A stretch of 64,000 nt of DNA from Acidobacteriaceae bacterium KBS 83 (GTDB lineage: Bacteria > Acidobacteriota > Terriglobia > Terriglobales > Acidobacteriaceae). The notes under the pieces were generated by a model, which was not told the origin of the DNA, made no database searches, and saw only the letters and a program-made list of their open reading frames with translations. The DNA is taken from the NCBI GenBank assembly GCA_000381585.1, contig KB906735.1:1-64000 (forward strand), read 5' to 3'. The translations under genes and the position numbers were made by a program. Below are positions 63,101 to 64,000 of the stretch, piece after piece (positions within the stretch are counted from its first letter, which is position 1; the number at the start of each line of letters is the position of its first letter).

Positions 63101-64000
63101 TCATTTCCGAACCGCTGAGCCCTTTCCGGCTCCCACAAGCATGTCTACTCGTTCGAGATACTCGCCCTTGCGTGCATCCCAGGTATTCGCGTCTGCGTAC
63201 CGTTTGGCTCGCGCAGCCATGGCCTTCCGTCGGGCGGGATCGTTCTTGAGCCGCAGCATCTGAGTTGCCAGTTCATCCGCATCGTCGTTGCTGTAGTACT
63301 GAATGATCGAGTCGTCGTAGTAATACTGATGGATGGCAGTGCGGGAAGCGATCACCGGCACGCCAAGGCACATGAACTCAAGAATTTTGGTGCTCAGCGC
63401 CTCGTTGCCGAATGTGGAGGTCGAACGCTTTGGCTCAATCGCAAGATCCGTCATCGCCATCACTTCCGCAACCTCGCGGCTCGGCAGCATGTCGTGGAAG
63501 ATGATTCGGTCTTCCAGCCGCAGATTCTTCACCAACTCCATCAGCGATGGCTTGGCGGCCCCTTCACCATAGATATGGAACTCTGCATCCGGCATCTGGT
63601 CCGCCACCTTCGCAAACGCGGCAATGGCTACGTCCAGTCCTTGGTGCCAGTTCAGCGATCCGGGATAAGTCATCAGAAACTTGTCCGCCGGTTTCGTCCT
63701 CTGCCCCACGCTGCCGCGGAAGATCGATAGGTCCGGTCGATTGCGCACCACGCTGCACTTTTCCGGTCTTGAGGAACGTGCCGCCAGACGCTCACACCAG
63801 AGATCGTTGGCGACGATGATGTGTGTCGCAAAGGCCGCCGACACCCGCTCCATCCACGTCAGCAGACGAAAAGCGCGCGATGTCCCCTGGATCCGGAATT
63901 TGCTCGCGAAAAGCTCCGGCAGCGGGTCGTGAATATCCAGAATGATCGGCACCCGCTTCCACTTCGGATACGCAGCGGCGAAGACCAGGGTGTCAGGCAC
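63101..64000 (-). CDS. Glycosyltransferase family 4, C-terminal part (start outside window)
   Basis: The frame is open to the window edge, so the 299 residues are the C-terminal part. VIIDIHDPLPEL-type start (PIILDIHDPLPELFA), MTYPGSLNWHQGLDVAIAAF, EFHIYGEGAAKPSLMELVK and ILEFMCLGVPVIASRTAI mark a GT-B fold. The E-x7-E region is at EPKRSTSTFGNEALSTKILE. The stop lies 31 bp before the chosen start of the ligase-like gene, so they share an operon. The missing N-terminus of roughly 80 residues lies beyond 64000. Confidence 0.88.
   Translation of the reverse strand: MPDTLVFAAAYPKWKRVPIILDIHDPLPELFASKFRIQGTSRAFRLLTWMERVSAAFATHIIVANDLWCERLAARSSRPEKCSVVRNRPDLSIFRGSVGQRTKPADKFLMTYPGSLNWHQGLDVAIAAFAKVADQMPDAEFHIYGEGAAKPSLMELVKNLRLEDRIIFHDMLPSREVAEVMAMTDLAIEPKRSTSTFGNEALSTKILEFMCLGVPVIASRTAIHQYYYDDSIIQYYSNDDADELATQMLRLKNDPARRKAMAARAKRYADANTWDARKGEYLERVDMLVGAGKGSAVRK

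Overview
The window most probably comes from an Acidobacteriota (Terriglobia-type) soil bacterium. The basis is protein content: a VWFA-related acidobacterial protein, giant secreted lipoproteins built from bacterial Ig-like repeats, a Ser/Thr kinase fused to TPRs, DUF3300/DUF2950/DUF4136 neighbours, a Tat-exported multicopper oxidase, a sulfatase, and long exopolysaccharide (EPS) gene runs. No rRNA, complete tRNA or CRISPR array is visible.

Layout. (1) 1-481: the 3' end of an Old Yellow Enzyme gene. (2) 482-4120: an integration hot spot. Two near-identical 3' fragments of tRNA-Leu(CAA) at 891-944 and 2821-2871 bracket a roughly 1.9 kb module. The module carries two overlapping genes (a HEPN-like protein and a coiled-coil/winged-helix partner), a striking 10-bp-phased CTAG array and integrase-arm-like TGTCAG repeats. 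Beyond it lie decayed pieces of an integrase, a zinc-ribbon protein and an IS66 tnpB. (3) 4121-6791: a three-gene nucleotide-sugar/glycosyltransferase operon. (4) 7062-18618: an outer-membrane protein, a sulfatase, small exported proteins (DUF4136, a 33-bp-repeat protein, DUF2950, DUF3300, a cupredoxin-like protein), an IS110 remnant and the TPR kinase. (5) 18740-35618: a decayed truncated hemoglobin, an 11-repeat Ig lipoprotein, the VWFA-related pair, a nucleotidyltransferase/TPR pair, a multicopper oxidase and an 8-repeat Ig/phosphoesterase lipoprotein.

(6) 35897-47263: a divergent envelope-glycan locus. A TPR plus beta-barrel outer-membrane protein and a GT4 enzyme run leftward. A GT-C-like membrane protein, three translationally coupled exported proteins and a GtrB-like GT2 run rightward. 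The shared intergenic region contains GTAA-type motifs phased at about 10.4 bp. I infer a polyprenyl-phosphate-sugar-driven periplasmic glycosylation or export system. (7) 47436-52391: a GH99-like lipoprotein, a flippase fused to a ParB/Srx-like DGNHR domain, a STAS protein, a Pro-rich lipoprotein and a thymidylate-kinase-like protein. (8) 52820-53490: a decayed paralogue of the Ig/phosphoesterase gene. (9) 53554-64000: a leftward EPS cluster with GT4, GT2, a parallel beta-helix protein, a polysaccharide deacetylase, a FemAB-like protein, GT2, an O-antigen-ligase-like protein and a GT4 that runs off the window.

The most interesting candidates are the tRNA-flanked two-gene module with its phased CTAG array, the divergent 35.9-47.3 kb glycan locus with its phased promoter repeats, and the flippase-DGNHR fusion. 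All functional assignments come from reading motifs by eye; no database search was run.
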